The notes under the pieces were generated by a model. That model worked only from the letters and a program-made list of their open reading frames with translations. It did not search any database and was not told the origin of the DNA. A stretch of DNA of 41,063 nt from positions 1 through 41,063 of the forward strand of contig NZ_QAJK01000119.1 of the NCBI RefSeq assembly GCF_003852515.1, read 5' to 3'. Both the position numbers and the translations under genes were made by a program. Positions 6,114 to 15,462 of the stretch are shown piece by piece; the stretch's first letter is position 1; each line of letters begins with the position of its first letter. The stretch comes from Variovorax sp. KBW07. GTDB lineage: Bacteria; Pseudomonadota; Gammaproteobacteria; Burkholderiales; Burkholderiaceae_C.

Positions 6114-8027
6114 ATGAGCCGCTACGAAGAGTTCTACCGCCAGTCCGTGGATGCGCCCGAGGCCTTCTGGGCCGAGCAGGCCAGGCTGATCGACTGGGGA
6201 ACGCCCGCCCAGCAGATCCTCGATGCAAGCCAGCCGCCATTTGCACGCTGGTTCGTCGGCGGCACCACCAACCTGTGCCACAACGCCGTCGACCGGCATC
6301 TGGCCGATCGGGGCGACCAGGCGGCGCTGATCTTCGTTTCCACCGAAACCGGCGTCGAGAAGAGCTACAGCTTCAAGGAGCTGCACGCCGAGGTGCAGCG
6401 CACGGCCGCCAGCCTGATCGAGCTCGGGGTGGGCAAGGGCGACCGCGTGCTCATCTATATGCCGATGATCCCGGAAGCCGCTTTCGCGATGCTGGCCTGC
6501 GCGCGCATCGGTGCGATCCACTGCGTGGTGTTCGGCGGTTTCGCCAGCGGCTCGCTGGCCACCCGCATCGAGGATGCCGAACCCAAGGTGGTCGTGAGTG
6601 CCGACGCCGGTTCGCGCGGCGGCAAGGTCATTGCGTACAAGCCGCTGCTCGACGAGGCGATCCGGTTGTCGAAGCACAAGCCCGACGCCGTCTTGCTGAC
6701 GGACCGGGGCCTGGCGCCCATGGACCTGACTGCGGGCCGCGACCACCTGGCCAGCGAACTCCGGCAAAAGCACCTCGATGCCCAGGTGCCCTGTACGTGG
6801 CTGGCGTCCACCGACATCAGCTACACCATCTACACCAGCGGCACCACCGGCAAGCCCAAGGGCGTGCAGCGCGACGTGGGCGGCTACGCCGTGGCGCTGG
6901 CCGCGAGCATGAAGCACATTTTCGACGGACGGCCGGGCGAAACCTATTTCTCGACCAGCGACATCGGCTGGGTGGTGGGCCACAGCTACATCGTCTACGG
7001 CCCGCTGATCGCGGGCATGGCGACCATCATGTACGAGGGGCTGCCCACGCAGGGCATCGACCAGCAGCCCGATGGCGGCATCTGGTGGCGCCTGGTCGAG
7101 AAGTACAAGGTGACGGTGATGTTCAGCGCGCCCACCGCGGTGCGCGTGCTCAAGAAGCAAGACCCGGCGCTGCTGAAGAAATACGACCTGTCGACCCTGC
7201 GCGCGCTGTTCCTGGCCGGCGAGCCACTCGACGAGCCGACTGCGCGCTGGATCAGCGAGGGCCTGGGCGTGCCGATCATCGACAACTACTGGCAGACCGA
7301 ATCGGGCTGGCCGATGATCACCATTGCCAACGGTGTCGAGCCCAAGGCCAGCAAGTTCGGCAGCCCGGGTGTTCCGATGTACGGCTACCGCATCAAGATC
7401 CTGCACGAGTCGACCGGCGAAGAACTCACGGGGGCCAACGAGAAGGGTGTTGTCGTGGTCGAAGGCCCGACGCCGCCGGGCTTCATGCAGACGGTATGGA
7501 AAGACGACGCGCGCTTCGTCAACACCTATTGGAAGAGCGTGCCGGGCAAGATGGTCTATTCGACCTTCGACTGGGGCATTCGCGACGAAGACGGGTACTT
7601 CTACATCCTGGGCCGCACCGACGACGTGATCAACGTGGCGGGCCACCGCCTGGGCACGCGCGAGATCGAAGAGAGCATTTCGGGTCATGCCAACGTGGCC
7701 GAAGTCGCGGTGGTCGGCGTGGCCGACGCGCTCAAGGGCCAGGTGGCGATGGCTTTCGTGGTGACCAAGGACGGGCTCGCCGCGACCGATGCCGACGCGG
7801 CACTCAGGCTCGAAGGCGAGATCATGAAAGTCGTGGCCGACCAGCTCGGCGCTCTGGCGCGGCCGGCCCGCGTGCGCTTCGTCACCGGCCTGCCCAAGAC
7901 CCGCAGCGGCAAATTGCTGCGGCGCGCCATCCAGGCCGTGTGCGAGCAGCGCGACCCGGGCGACCTGACCACCATCGACGACCCCGCCACGCTGCAGCAG
8001 ATCAAACAGTTACTTTCTTCGGTCTGA
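6114..8027 (+). CDS. prpE: Propionyl-CoA synthetase PrpE (acetyl/propionyl-CoA ligase)
   Basis: This enzyme activates propionate (and usually acetate) to the acyl-CoA through an acyl-adenylate; it belongs to the ANL superfamily. The P-loop-like motif TSGTTGKPKG lies at 241-250, the motif DIGWVVGHSYIVYGPL follows, NYWQTESGWP marks the A5 region, and the catalytic, regulatory lysine is K600 in TRSGKLLRR, the residue that Pat/Sir2 systems acetylate in homologues. From the ATG at 6114 the protein is 637 residues, close to the usual 628-635. I choose this start over an in-frame ATG at 6051 because AGGAG lies about 10 bases before it and homologues begin at MSRYEEF. No other prp gene is nearby; the enzyme probably feeds acyl-CoA into the methylcitrate route or TCA cycle. 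Confidence 0.93.
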   Translation: MSRYEEFYRQSVDAPEAFWAEQARLIDWGTPAQQILDASQPPFARWFVGGTTNLCHNAVDRHLADRGDQAALIFVSTETGVEKSYSFKELHAEVQRTAASLIELGVGKGDRVLIYMPMIPEAAFAMLACARIGAIHCVVFGGFASGSLATRIEDAEPKVVVSADAGSRGGKVIAYKPLLDEAIRLSKHKPDAVLLTDRGLAPMDLTAGRDHLASELRQKHLDAQVPCTWLASTDISYTIYTSGTTGKPKGVQRDVGGYAVALAASMKHIFDGRPGETYFSTSDIGWVVGHSYIVYGPLIAGMATIMYEGLPTQGIDQQPDGGIWWRLVEKYKVTVMFSAPTAVRVLKKQDPALLKKYDLSTLRALFLAGEPLDEPTARWISEGLGVPIIDNYWQTESGWPMITIANGVEPKASKFGSPGVPMYGYRIKILHESTGEELTGANEKGVVVVEGPTPPGFMQTVWKDDARFVNTYWKSVPGKMVYSTFDWGIRDEDGYFYILGRTDDVINVAGHRLGTREIEESISGHANVAEVAVVGVADALKGQVAMAFVVTKDGLAATDADAALRLEGEIMKVVADQLGALARPARVRFVTGLPKTRSGKLLRRAIQAVCEQRDPGDLTTIDDPATLQQIKQLLSSV

Positions 8028-8079
8028 ATGAGCAGGGGATGGGGTTGCGAAGCCCGCGTGAACCGTCATATGGTTGACG

Positions 8080-8092
8080 TGGCACAATGCCA
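8080..8092. promoter_or_regulatory. Palindrome TGGCA-CAA-TGCCA upstream of sucA
   Basis: A perfect inverted repeat with 5-base arms lies in the 179-base gap before sucA, directly after TTGACG (8074-8079), a -35-like box. A -10 box at proper spacing is not convincing. It may be an operator for the sucAB operon. Confidence 0.3.
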
Positions 8093-8174
8093 AGGTACTC
8101 AGGCCCTTCCCCAGCCACAGTCGCATCCGCCAACCGGTTCAGCCGTGTCGCGGAAGGTTTCTTAACCAGCTAGT

Positions 8175-8191
8175 GCTTCCTTCAGGGAAGC
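8175..8191 (+). promoter_or_regulatory. Small hairpin in the sucA leader
   Basis: GCTTCC (8175-8180) and GGAAGC (8186-8191) can pair around a 5-base loop, ending 15 bases before the sucA ATG and next to the likely ribosome binding site GAAGG (8192-8196). It could influence translation, but the stem is only 6 base pairs. Confidence 0.25.
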
Positions 8192-8206
8192 GAAGGTCAG
8201 CGGATC

Positions 8207-11083
8207 ATGAGCGATTCATCTACGCCCACGGCGTACACCGCCTATCAAGGCAACACCTACCTCTTCGGCGGCAATGCGCCCTATGTCGAAGAGATGTACG
8301 AAAACTATCTCTCCAACCCCGGCAGCGTGCCTGACAACTGGCGTTCGTATTTCGACGCCTTGCAGAACGTTCCCGCGGCCGACGGCACCAACACCCGCGA
8401 CGTGCCCCACCTGCCGGTCATCAATGCTTTCGCCGAACGCGCGAAGCAGGGCACGACCAAGGTCGTGCAGGCCAGCGGTGCCGACTCCGAACTCGGCCGC
8501 AAGCGCACCGCCGTCCAGCAGCTGATTGCCGCCTACCGCAATGTCGGCGCCCGCTGGGCCGACCTCGACCCGCTCAAGCGTGCCGAGCGTCCCGCCATTC
8601 CGGAACTCGAGCCCTCGTTCTACGGCTTTGCCGATGCCGACCTCGAGACGGTGTTCAACACCAGCAACACATTCTTCGGCAAGGACACCATGTCCCTGCG
8701 CGACCTGCTCAATGCACTGCGTGAAACGTACTGCGGCACGATGGGTGCCGAGTACATGTACACCACCGACCAGAACCACAAGCGCTGGTGGCAGCAGCAG
8801 CTCGAAAGCGCACGCACCAACCCGAAGCTGAACGCCGAGCAGAAGAAGCACGTGCTCAACCGCCTGACCGCGGCCGAAGGCCTCGAGCGCTTCCTGCACA
8901 CCAAGTACGTCGGCCAGAAGCGCTTCTCGCTCGAAGGCGGCGAAAGCTTCATCGTCGCGATGGACGAGCTGATCAACCAGGCAGGCGTCAAGGGCGTGCA
9001 GGAAATCGTGATCGGCATGGCCCACCGCGGCCGCCTGAACGTGCTGGTCAACTCGCTCGGCAAGATGCCGGCCGACCTGTTCGCCGAGTTCGATCACACC
9101 GCCCCCGAAGACCTGCCCAGCGGCGACGTCAAGTACCACCAGGGCTTCAGCTCGGACGTGACCACCCCCGGCGGCCCGGTGCACCTGAGCCTTGCGTTCA
9201 ACCCCTCGCACCTTGAAATCGTGAACCCCGTGGTCGAAGGCTCGGTGCGTGCCCGCATGGACCGCCGCGGCGATCCGCTGGGCAAGCAGGTGCTGCCCGT
9301 GATCGTTCACGGCGACGCCGCCTTCGCAGGCCAGGGCGTCGTGATGGAAACGCTGGCGCTGGCCGAAACCCGTGGTTATTCCACCGGCGGCACGGTGCAC
9401 ATCGTCATCAACAACCAGATCGGCTTCACCACCAGCGACCCGCGCGACAGCCGCTCCACGCTGTACTGCTCGGACATCGTCAAGATGATCGAGGCGCCGG
9501 TGCTGCACGTGAACGGCGACGACCCCGAAGCCGTGGTGCTGGCCACCCAGCTCGCGCTGGACTTCCGCATGGAATTCCAGAAGGACGTGGTCGTCGACAT
9601 CATCTGTTTCCGCAAGCTGGGCCACAACGAGCAAGACACGCCTTCGCTCACCCAGCCGCTCATGTACAAGAAGATCGCCCAGCACCCCGGCACGCGCAAG
9701 CTGTACGCCGACAAGCTGGCCGCTCAAGGCCTGGGCGACACGCTCGGCGACGACATGGTCAAGGCGCAGCGCGCGGCTTTTGACGAAGGCAAGAACACCG
9801 TCGACCCGGTGCTCACCAACTTCAAGAGCAAGTACGCCGTCGACTGGAGCCCGTACCTCAACAAGAAGTGGACCGACGCCGGCGACACCGCCATTCCGTC
9901 CACCGAATGGAAGCGCCTGGCCGAGAAGATCACCACGGTGCCGGCCGGCTTCACGGTGCACCCGCTCGTGAAGAAGGTGCTGGACGACCGCGCCGCCATG
10001 GGCCGCGGCGACGTGAACGTCGACTGGGGCATGGGCGAGCACATGGCTTTCGCCTCGCTGGTGGCCAGCGGCTACCCGGTGCGCCTGTCGGGCGAAGATT
10101 CGGGCCGTGGCACGTTCACGCACCGTCACGCCGTGCTGCACGACCAGAACCGCGAGAAGTTCGACACCGGCACCTACACGCCGTTGCAGAACGTCGCTGA
10201 AAACCAGGCACCGTTCGTCGTCATCGACTCGATCCTGTCGGAAGAAGCCGTGCTCGCGTTCGAATACGGCTACGCCTCGAACGACCCGAACACGCTCGTC
10301 ATCTGGGAAGCCCAGTTCGGCGACTTCGTGAACGGCGCCCAAGTGGTGATCGACCAGTTCATCGCTTCGGGCGAAGTGAAGTGGGGCCGCGTCAACGGCC
10401 TGACCATGATGCTGCCGCACGGCTACGAAGGCCAGGGCCCCGAGCACAGCTCCGCACGCCTGGAGCGCTTCATGCAGCTGAGCGCCGACACCAACATGCA
10501 AGTGGTGCAGCCCACCACGGCCAGCCAGATCTTCCACGTGCTGCGTCGCCAGATGGTGCGCAACCTGCGCAAGCCGCTGATCATCCTGACGCCCAAGTCG
10601 CTGCTGCGCAACAAGGACGCCACCTCGCCGCTGGCCGAGTTCACCAAGGGCAGCTTCCAGACCGTCATTCCTGACAGCAAGGGCCTGAAGGCCGAGAAGG
10701 TCAAGCGCCTGGTCGCCTGTTCGGGCAAGGTCTACTACGACCTGGCCAAGAAGCGCGAAGAGCAGGGCACCGACGACGTGGCGATCATCCGCGTCGAGCA
10801 GCTGTATCCGTTCCCGCACAAGGCGTTTGCCGCCGAAATCAAGAAGTACCCGAACCTCGTCGATGTGGTCTGGTGCCAGGACGAACCGCAGAACCAGGGC
10901 GCCTGGTTCTTCGTGCAGCACTACATCCACGAAAACATGCAGGAAGGCCAGAAGCTCGGCTACTCCGGCCGTGCCGCTTCGGCATCGCCCGCGGTCGGCT
11001 ACTCGCACCTGCACCAGGAACAGCAGAAGGCGCTCGTCGATGGCGCATTTGGCAAGCTCAAGGGCTTCGTGCTGACCAAGTAA
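8207..11083 (+). CDS. sucA: 2-oxoglutarate dehydrogenase E1 component
   Basis: SucA (OdhA) is the thiamine-diphosphate E1 subunit of the 2-oxoglutarate dehydrogenase complex, which decarboxylates 2-oxoglutarate in the TCA cycle and transfers the succinyl group to the E2 lipoyl arm. The protein has 958 residues, as expected. Visible signatures are the N-terminal E2-contact segment with LFGGNAPYVEEMYENYL, GMAHRGRLNVLVN, the NNQIGFTT segment of the ThDP site, VNGDDPEAV, and HGYEGQGPEHSSARLERF in the transketolase-like pyrimidine-binding domain. Start is the ATG at 8207, preceded by GAAGG. It is the first gene of a sucA-sucB-GNAT-lpdA-zapE run, with sucB 54 bases downstream. Confidence 0.98.
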   Translation: MSDSSTPTAYTAYQGNTYLFGGNAPYVEEMYENYLSNPGSVPDNWRSYFDALQNVPAADGTNTRDVPHLPVINAFAERAKQGTTKVVQASGADSELGRKRTAVQQLIAAYRNVGARWADLDPLKRAERPAIPELEPSFYGFADADLETVFNTSNTFFGKDTMSLRDLLNALRETYCGTMGAEYMYTTDQNHKRWWQQQLESARTNPKLNAEQKKHVLNRLTAAEGLERFLHTKYVGQKRFSLEGGESFIVAMDELINQAGVKGVQEIVIGMAHRGRLNVLVNSLGKMPADLFAEFDHTAPEDLPSGDVKYHQGFSSDVTTPGGPVHLSLAFNPSHLEIVNPVVEGSVRARMDRRGDPLGKQVLPVIVHGDAAFAGQGVVMETLALAETRGYSTGGTVHIVINNQIGFTTSDPRDSRSTLYCSDIVKMIEAPVLHVNGDDPEAVVLATQLALDFRMEFQKDVVVDIICFRKLGHNEQDTPSLTQPLMYKKIAQHPGTRKLYADKLAAQGLGDTLGDDMVKAQRAAFDEGKNTVDPVLTNFKSKYAVDWSPYLNKKWTDAGDTAIPSTEWKRLAEKITTVPAGFTVHPLVKKVLDDRAAMGRGDVNVDWGMGEHMAFASLVASGYPVRLSGEDSGRGTFTHRHAVLHDQNREKFDTGTYTPLQNVAENQAPFVVIDSILSEEAVLAFEYGYASNDPNTLVIWEAQFGDFVNGAQVVIDQFIASGEVKWGRVNGLTMMLPHGYEGQGPEHSSARLERFMQLSADTNMQVVQPTTASQIFHVLRRQMVRNLRKPLIILTPKSLLRNKDATSPLAEFTKGSFQTVIPDSKGLKAEKVKRLVACSGKVYYDLAKKREEQGTDDVAIIRVEQLYPFPHKAFAAEIKKYPNLVDVVWCQDEPQNQGAWFFVQHYIHENMQEGQKLGYSGRAASASPAVGYSHLHQEQQKALVDGAFGKLKGFVLTK

Positions 11084-11137
11084 AACCCGTCCCTTTTCAC
11101 ACGAACACCTTCAAGAACAAAACGGAGCTCACTCCAA

Positions 11138-12406
11138 ATGTCTATCGTAGAAGTCAAAGTCCCCCAGCTTTCCGAATCCGTGGCCGAAGCCACCATGCTC
11201 ACCTGGAAGAAGAAGGCCGGCGATGCCGTCGCCGTCGATGAAATCCTGATCGAGATCGAGACCGACAAGGTCGTGCTCGAAGTGCCTGCCCCCTCGGCCG
11301 GCGTGCTGACCGAAATCGTGCAGCCCGATGGCGCCACCGTGGTGGCCGAACAGCTCATCGCCAAGATCGACACCGAAGGCAAGGGCGCAGCCGCCGCGCC
11401 GGCAGCAGCACCCGCCGCCGCAGCAGCACCGGCTGCAGCCGCACCTGCGCCGGCCGCCGCGGCAGCCGCTGCCACCGGTGGTTCGAAGTCCGACGTTGCC
11501 ATGCCCGCCGCCGCCAAGCTGCTGGCCGACAACAACCTGAAGACCGGCGACGTTGCAGGCACCGGCAAGGACGGCCGCGTCACCAAGGGCGACGTGCTCG
11601 GCGCGGTTGCTGCTGGCGCCAAGCCCGCGGCCACCATTGCCGTGCCGGCCGCCAAGCCCGCGCTGCCGCAAGTCGCGGCATCGGCTGGCGCACCCGACCT
11701 GGGCGAGCGCCCGGAACAGCGCGTGCCGATGAGCCGCCTGCGCGCCCGCATCGCCGAGCGCCTGCTGCAATCGCAATCGACCAACGCCATCCTCACGACC
11801 TTCAACGAAGTGAACATGGCCCCGGTCATGGACCTGCGCAAGAAGTTCCAGGACGCGTTCACCAAGGAACACGGCGTGAAGCTCGGCTTCATGAGCTTCT
11901 TCGTGAAGGCCGCGGTGCACGCGCTCAAGAAGTACCCGGTGATCAACGCCTCGGTCGACGGCAACGACATCCTGTACCACGGCTACTTCGACATCGGCAT
12001 TGCTGTCGGTTCGCCGCGTGGCCTGGTAGTGCCGATCCTGCGCAACGCCGACCAGATGAGCTTTGCCGACATCGAGAAGAAGATTGCCGAGTACGGCAAG
12101 AAGGCGCAAGACGGCAAGCTGGGCATTGAAGAAATGACCGGCGGCACGTTCTCGATCTCGAACGGCGGCACTTTCGGCTCGATGCTCTCGACGCCGATCA
12201 TCAACCCGCCGCAGTCGGCCATCCTGGGCGTGCACGCCACCAAGGACCGCGCCGTGGTCGAAAACGGCCAGATCGTCATCCGCCCGATGAACTACCTGGC
12301 CATGAGCTACGACCACCGCATCATCGACGGCCGCGAAGCCGTGCTGGGCCTGGTCGCCATGAAGGAAGCGCTGGAAGATCCGTCGCGCCTCTTGTTCGAC
12401 ATCTGA
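11138..12406 (+). CDS. sucB: Dihydrolipoyllysine succinyltransferase (E2 of 2-oxoglutarate dehydrogenase)
   Basis: SucB is the core E2 subunit of the 2-oxoglutarate dehydrogenase complex and moves the succinyl group from lipoate to CoA. Domains in order: one lipoyl domain (about 2-78) with the lipoylated K44 in ETDKVVLEV; an Ala/Pro-rich swinging linker (about 84-116); the peripheral E1/E3-binding domain (about 120-158) with AAKLLADNN and [13 protein letters not shown]; and the catalytic domain ending in [13 protein letters not shown], which holds the active-site His and Asp. The length of 422 residues is typical of one-lipoyl SucB. Start ATG follows GGAG at good spacing. The gene after it is not lpdA but an acetyltransferase gene, which is unusual. 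Confidence 0.98.
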   Translation: MSIVEVKVPQLSESVAEATMLTWKKKAGDAVAVDEILIEIETDKVVLEVPAPSAGVLTEIVQPDGATVVAEQLIAKIDTEGKGAAAAPAAAPAAAAAPAAAAPAPAAAAAAATGGSKSDVAMPAAAKLLADNNLKTGDVAGTGKDGRVTKGDVLGAVAAGAKPAATIAVPAAKPALPQVAASAGAPDLGERPEQRVPMSRLRARIAERLLQSQSTNAILTTFNEVNMAPVMDLRKKFQDAFTKEHGVKLGFMSFFVKAAVHALKKYPVINASVDGNDILYHGYFDIGIAVGSPRGLVVPILRNADQMSFADIEKKIAEYGKKAQDGKLGIEEMTGGTFSISNGGTFGSMLSTPIINPPQSAILGVHATKDRAVVENGQIVIRPMNYLAMSYDHRIIDGREAVLGLVAMKEALEDPSRLLFDI

Positions 12407-12422
12407 TCCACGCGCGCTGCCG

Positions 12423-12902
12423 ATGGAGTGGTATTGCAAGCCTTTCGACGCTCTCACGGCGTCGGAGCTCTACGCGATTCTGTCGGCGCGCAGCGAGGTC
12501 TTTGTCGTGGAGCAGCGCTGCGTGTACCTCGATCCGGACGGCAAGGACGCGCAGGCGCACCACCTCTTCGCAATGGACAGTGTGGACGGCGTGGACGGTG
12601 CGCAGGGCCTGCCGCAGTTGGCTGCGTACCTGCGGCTGCTGCCACCCGGCGTGTCGTACGAAGAGGCCTCGATCGGACGCGTGCTCACGGGCACTGCGTA
12701 CCGTGGCCGGGGCCTCGGGCAAGAGCTTTTGAACAAGGGGCTCCTGCATGCGGACCGGTTCTGGCCAAACGCCGCGTTGCGGATTGGCGCACAGGCGTAT
12801 CTGCAAAAGTTGTATGAGTCGGCAGGCTTTGCCACAGTGGGCGAGCCCTACGACGAAGACGGGATACCGCACATCGAAATGGTGCGGCGCATTCATCACT
12901 AA
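12423..12902 (+). CDS. ElaA-like GNAT family N-acetyltransferase
   Basis: This is a GNAT-fold acetyltransferase of the ElaA type, 159 residues, using acetyl-CoA; its acceptor is unknown. The family's opening pattern (WYCKPFDALTASELYAIL, then RSEVFVVEQRC) is clear, and the acetyl-CoA-binding loop is RGRGLG at 94-99, preceded by IGRVLTGTAYRG. The gene starts 16 bases after the sucB stop codon and ends 15 bases before the lpdA ATG, so it is embedded in the 2-oxoglutarate dehydrogenase operon. Its codon use looks slightly less biased than that of sucB and lpdA, as expected for a less highly expressed gene. Whether it acetylates the complex or a metabolite, or is simply a passenger, cannot be told from sequence. 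Confidence 0.88.
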   Translation: MEWYCKPFDALTASELYAILSARSEVFVVEQRCVYLDPDGKDAQAHHLFAMDSVDGVDGAQGLPQLAAYLRLLPPGVSYEEASIGRVLTGTAYRGRGLGQELLNKGLLHADRFWPNAALRIGAQAYLQKLYESAGFATVGEPYDEDGIPHIEMVRRIHH

Positions 12903-12917
12903 ATTTTCGGAAATCAA

Positions 12918-14348
12918 ATGACCACCAAGCAATTCGATGTCATCGTCATCGGTGGCGGCCCCGGCGGCTACATCGCCGCCATTCGCGCCGCTCAACTCGG
13001 CTTCAACGTGGCCTGCATCGACGAGTGGAAGAACGCCAAGGGCGGCCCCGCACTCGGCGGCACCTGCACCAACGTCGGCTGCATTCCCTCGAAGGCGCTG
13101 CTGCAATCGTCGGAGCACTTCGAACACGCCGGCCACGGCTTTGCGGACCACGGCATCAACGTGTCGGGCCTGTCGCTGGACATCGGCAAGATGCTGGCCC
13201 GCAAGGACCAGGTCGTGAAGCAGAACAACGACGGCATCACCTACCTGTTCAAGAAGAACAAGATCACCTCGTTCCACGGCCGCGGTTCGTTCGTGAAGGC
13301 CGCTGAAGGCGGCTACGAAATCAAGGTCGCGGGTGCGGCCGAAGAAACCATCGTCGGCAAGCACATCATCGTGGCGACGGGCTCCAATGCCCGCGCGCTG
13401 CCGGGTGCCGCATTCGACGAAGAGAACATCCTGTCGAACGACGGCGCGCTGCGCATGGGCGCCGTGCCCAAGAAGCTCGCGCTGATCGGCTCGGGCGTCA
13501 TCGGCCTGGAGATGGGCTCGGTGTGGCGCCGCCTCGGCTCGGAAGTCACGGTGCTCGAAGCACTGCCGACCTTCCTGGGCGCGGTGGACGAGCAGATCGC
13601 CAAGGAAGCCAAGAAGGCGTTCGACAAGCAGGGCCTGAAGATCGAGCTCGGCGTGAAGGTCGGCGAGATCAAGTCGGGCAAGAAGGGCGTGTCCATCGCC
13701 TGGACCAACGCCAAGGGCGAAGCGCAGACGCTGGACGCCGACAAGCTGATCGTTTCGATCGGCCGCGTGCCCAACACCATCGGCCTGAACCCCGAAGCCG
13801 TGGGCCTTGCGCTCGACGAGCGCGGTGCGATCAACGTCGACGGCGACTGCAAGACCAACCTGCCGAACGTCTGGGCAATCGGCGACGTGGTGCGCGGCCC
13901 GATGCTGGCGCACAAGGCCGAAGAAGAGGGCGTTGCCGTGGCCGAGCGCATTGCCGGCCAGCACGGACACGTCAACTTCAACACCGTGCCGTGGGTCATC
14001 TACACGCACCCGGAAATCGCATGGGTCGGCCAGACCGAGCAGCAGCTCAAGGCCGAAGGCCGCGCCTACAAGGCTGGCACCTTCCCGTTCCTGGCGAACG
14101 GCCGCGCACGCGCGCTGGGCGACACGACCGGCATGGTCAAGTTCCTGGCCGATGCCACGACCGACGAGATCCTGGGCGTGCACATGGTGGGCCCGCAGGT
14201 CAGCGAGCTGATCTCCGAAGCCGTGGTGGCCATGGAGTTCAAGGCCAGCGCCGAAGACATCGCACGCATCTGCCACGCGCACCCGTCGCTGTCGGAAGCC
14301 ACCAAGGAAGCGGCACTCGCCGTGGACAAGCGCACGCTCAACTTCTGA
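12918..14348 (+). CDS. lpdA: Dihydrolipoyl dehydrogenase (E3)
   Basis: LpdA is the FAD-dependent E3 subunit that reoxidises dihydrolipoamide on E2 and passes electrons to NAD+. The FAD-binding motif GGGPGG is at 12-17, the redox-active disulphide is C50/C55 in [13 protein letters not shown], the NAD-binding site is around [10 protein letters not shown], and the C-terminal dimer interface carries the catalytic His-Glu pair at H455 in HAHPSLSEA. The length of 476 residues is standard. It is probably shared by the 2-oxoglutarate dehydrogenase complex of this operon and, depending on the rest of the genome, others. The zapE gene follows after 13 bases. Confidence 0.98.
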   Translation: MTTKQFDVIVIGGGPGGYIAAIRAAQLGFNVACIDEWKNAKGGPALGGTCTNVGCIPSKALLQSSEHFEHAGHGFADHGINVSGLSLDIGKMLARKDQVVKQNNDGITYLFKKNKITSFHGRGSFVKAAEGGYEIKVAGAAEETIVGKHIIVATGSNARALPGAAFDEENILSNDGALRMGAVPKKLALIGSGVIGLEMGSVWRRLGSEVTVLEALPTFLGAVDEQIAKEAKKAFDKQGLKIELGVKVGEIKSGKKGVSIAWTNAKGEAQTLDADKLIVSIGRVPNTIGLNPEAVGLALDERGAINVDGDCKTNLPNVWAIGDVVRGPMLAHKAEEEGVAVAERIAGQHGHVNFNTVPWVIYTHPEIAWVGQTEQQLKAEGRAYKAGTFPFLANGRARALGDTTGMVKFLADATTDEILGVHMVGPQVSELISEAVVAMEFKASAEDIARICHAHPSLSEATKEAALAVDKRTLNF

Positions 14349-14361
14349 ACGCGCTGATCCA

Positions 14362-15462
14362 TTGACCAGCGTCAAAGAGGCTTACGAAAAGGAACTCGCC
14401 GCGCGCGGGTTCCACAGCGATCCGGCGCAACTGCGCGCCGTGGAGGCGCTGGACCGCTGCGCGCGCGAATGGGCCGACTACAAGGCCCAGCGTTCCAATG
14501 CGCTGAAGAAGTTCATCAACCGGCCCGAGCTGCCGCGCGGCGTGTACATGTACGGCGGCGTCGGGCGGGGCAAGAGCTTCCTGATGGACCTGTTCTTCAA
14601 CGCCGTGCCGCTTCGGCGCAAGACGCGCCTGCACTTTCACGAGTTCATGCGCGAAGTGCACCGCGAGCTGCGCGAGCTGCAGGGCACGGTCAATCCGCTC
14701 GACGAGCTTGGATTGCGAATTTCCAAGCGCTACAAGCTGATCTGCTTCGACGAGTTCCACGTCGCGGACATCACCGACGCGATGATTCTTCATCGGCTGC
14801 TGGTGGCGTTGTTCGAGAACGGCGTGGGCTTTGTCACCACCTCCAATTTCAAGCCCGACGACCTGTATCCCGGCGGGCTGCACCGCGACCGCATCCTGCC
14901 TGCGATTGCGCTGCTCAACGAAAAGCTCGAAGTGCTGAGCGTGGACAACGGCACCGACTACCGGCGCCGCACGCTCGAGCAACTGCGCATGTACCTCACG
15001 CCGAACGACGCGTCGGCCGAAAAGGAAATGCGCAAGGCCTTCGACAAGCTGGCCGAGACGGCCGACGAAAACCCGGTGCTGCACATCGAGCAGCGCGAGA
15101 TTCGCGCACGGCGCAAGGCCGGTGGCGTGGTCTGGTTCGACTTCAAGACGCTGTGCGGCGGTCCTCGCTCGCAGAACGACTACCTTGAAATTGCCAGCCA
15201 GTTCCACACGGTGCTGCTGTCCGACGTGCCGCACATGCCGGTGCGCATGGCTTCCGAGGCGCGCCGTTTCACCTGGCTGATCGACGTCTTGTACGACCGC
15301 CGCGTGAAGCTCATCATGTCGGCCGAGGTTCCGCCCGAGGCGTTGTACACCGAGGGGCCGCTGGCGCACGAGTTTCCGCGCACGGTTTCCCGGCTCACTG
15401 AAATGCAGTCGAGCGAGTTCCTTGCCCTCGAACGCCGCATCGTCGACACCCGACTCACATGA
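14362..15462 (+). CDS. zapE: Cell division protein ZapE (AFG1-like ATPase)
   Basis: ZapE is a P-loop ATPase of the AFG1/LACE1 family that associates with the Z ring in E. coli under some conditions. Walker A is GGVGRGKS (65-72) and Walker B includes LICFDEFHVADI at about 128-139. Family features such as RDRILPAIALL and the C-terminal SRLTEMQS segment are present. The length of 366 residues is normal. Start is a TTG at 14362 because no ATG or GTG gives a complete N-terminus; homologues begin with a similar VKEAYE sequence. No strong ribosome binding site is visible, so translation may depend on reading from lpdA 13 bases upstream. The downstream gene overlaps it by 4 bases (ATGA). Confidence 0.93.
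   Translation: MTSVKEAYEKELAARGFHSDPAQLRAVEALDRCAREWADYKAQRSNALKKFINRPELPRGVYMYGGVGRGKSFLMDLFFNAVPLRRKTRLHFHEFMREVHRELRELQGTVNPLDELGLRISKRYKLICFDEFHVADITDAMILHRLLVALFENGVGFVTTSNFKPDDLYPGGLHRDRILPAIALLNEKLEVLSVDNGTDYRRRTLEQLRMYLTPNDASAEKEMRKAFDKLAETADENPVLHIEQREIRARRKAGGVVWFDFKTLCGGPRSQNDYLEIASQFHTVLLSDVPHMPVRMASEARRFTWLIDVLYDRRVKLIMSAEVPPEALYTEGPLAHEFPRTVSRLTEMQSSEFLALERRIVDTRLT

Noticed and set aside
8080-8096. A sigma-54 (-24/-12) promoter at TGGCAC upstream of sucA
   Set aside because: The required GC element is not at the right distance from the GG, so only the palindrome is kept.
8216-11014. A 932-codon open frame on the minus strand opposite sucA
   Set aside because: It is the codon-phase shadow of a highly expressed GC-rich gene; the protein it would encode shows no recognisable domain and sucA is certain.
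11370-11480. Ala/Pro-rich repeat-like DNA in sucB
   Set aside because: This is the normal flexible linker between the lipoyl and E3-binding domains, not a separate repeat element.
12321-14375. A 684-codon minus-strand open frame opposite lpdA and the acetyltransferase gene
   Set aside because: It spans two genuine genes and has no domain; again an antisense shadow.
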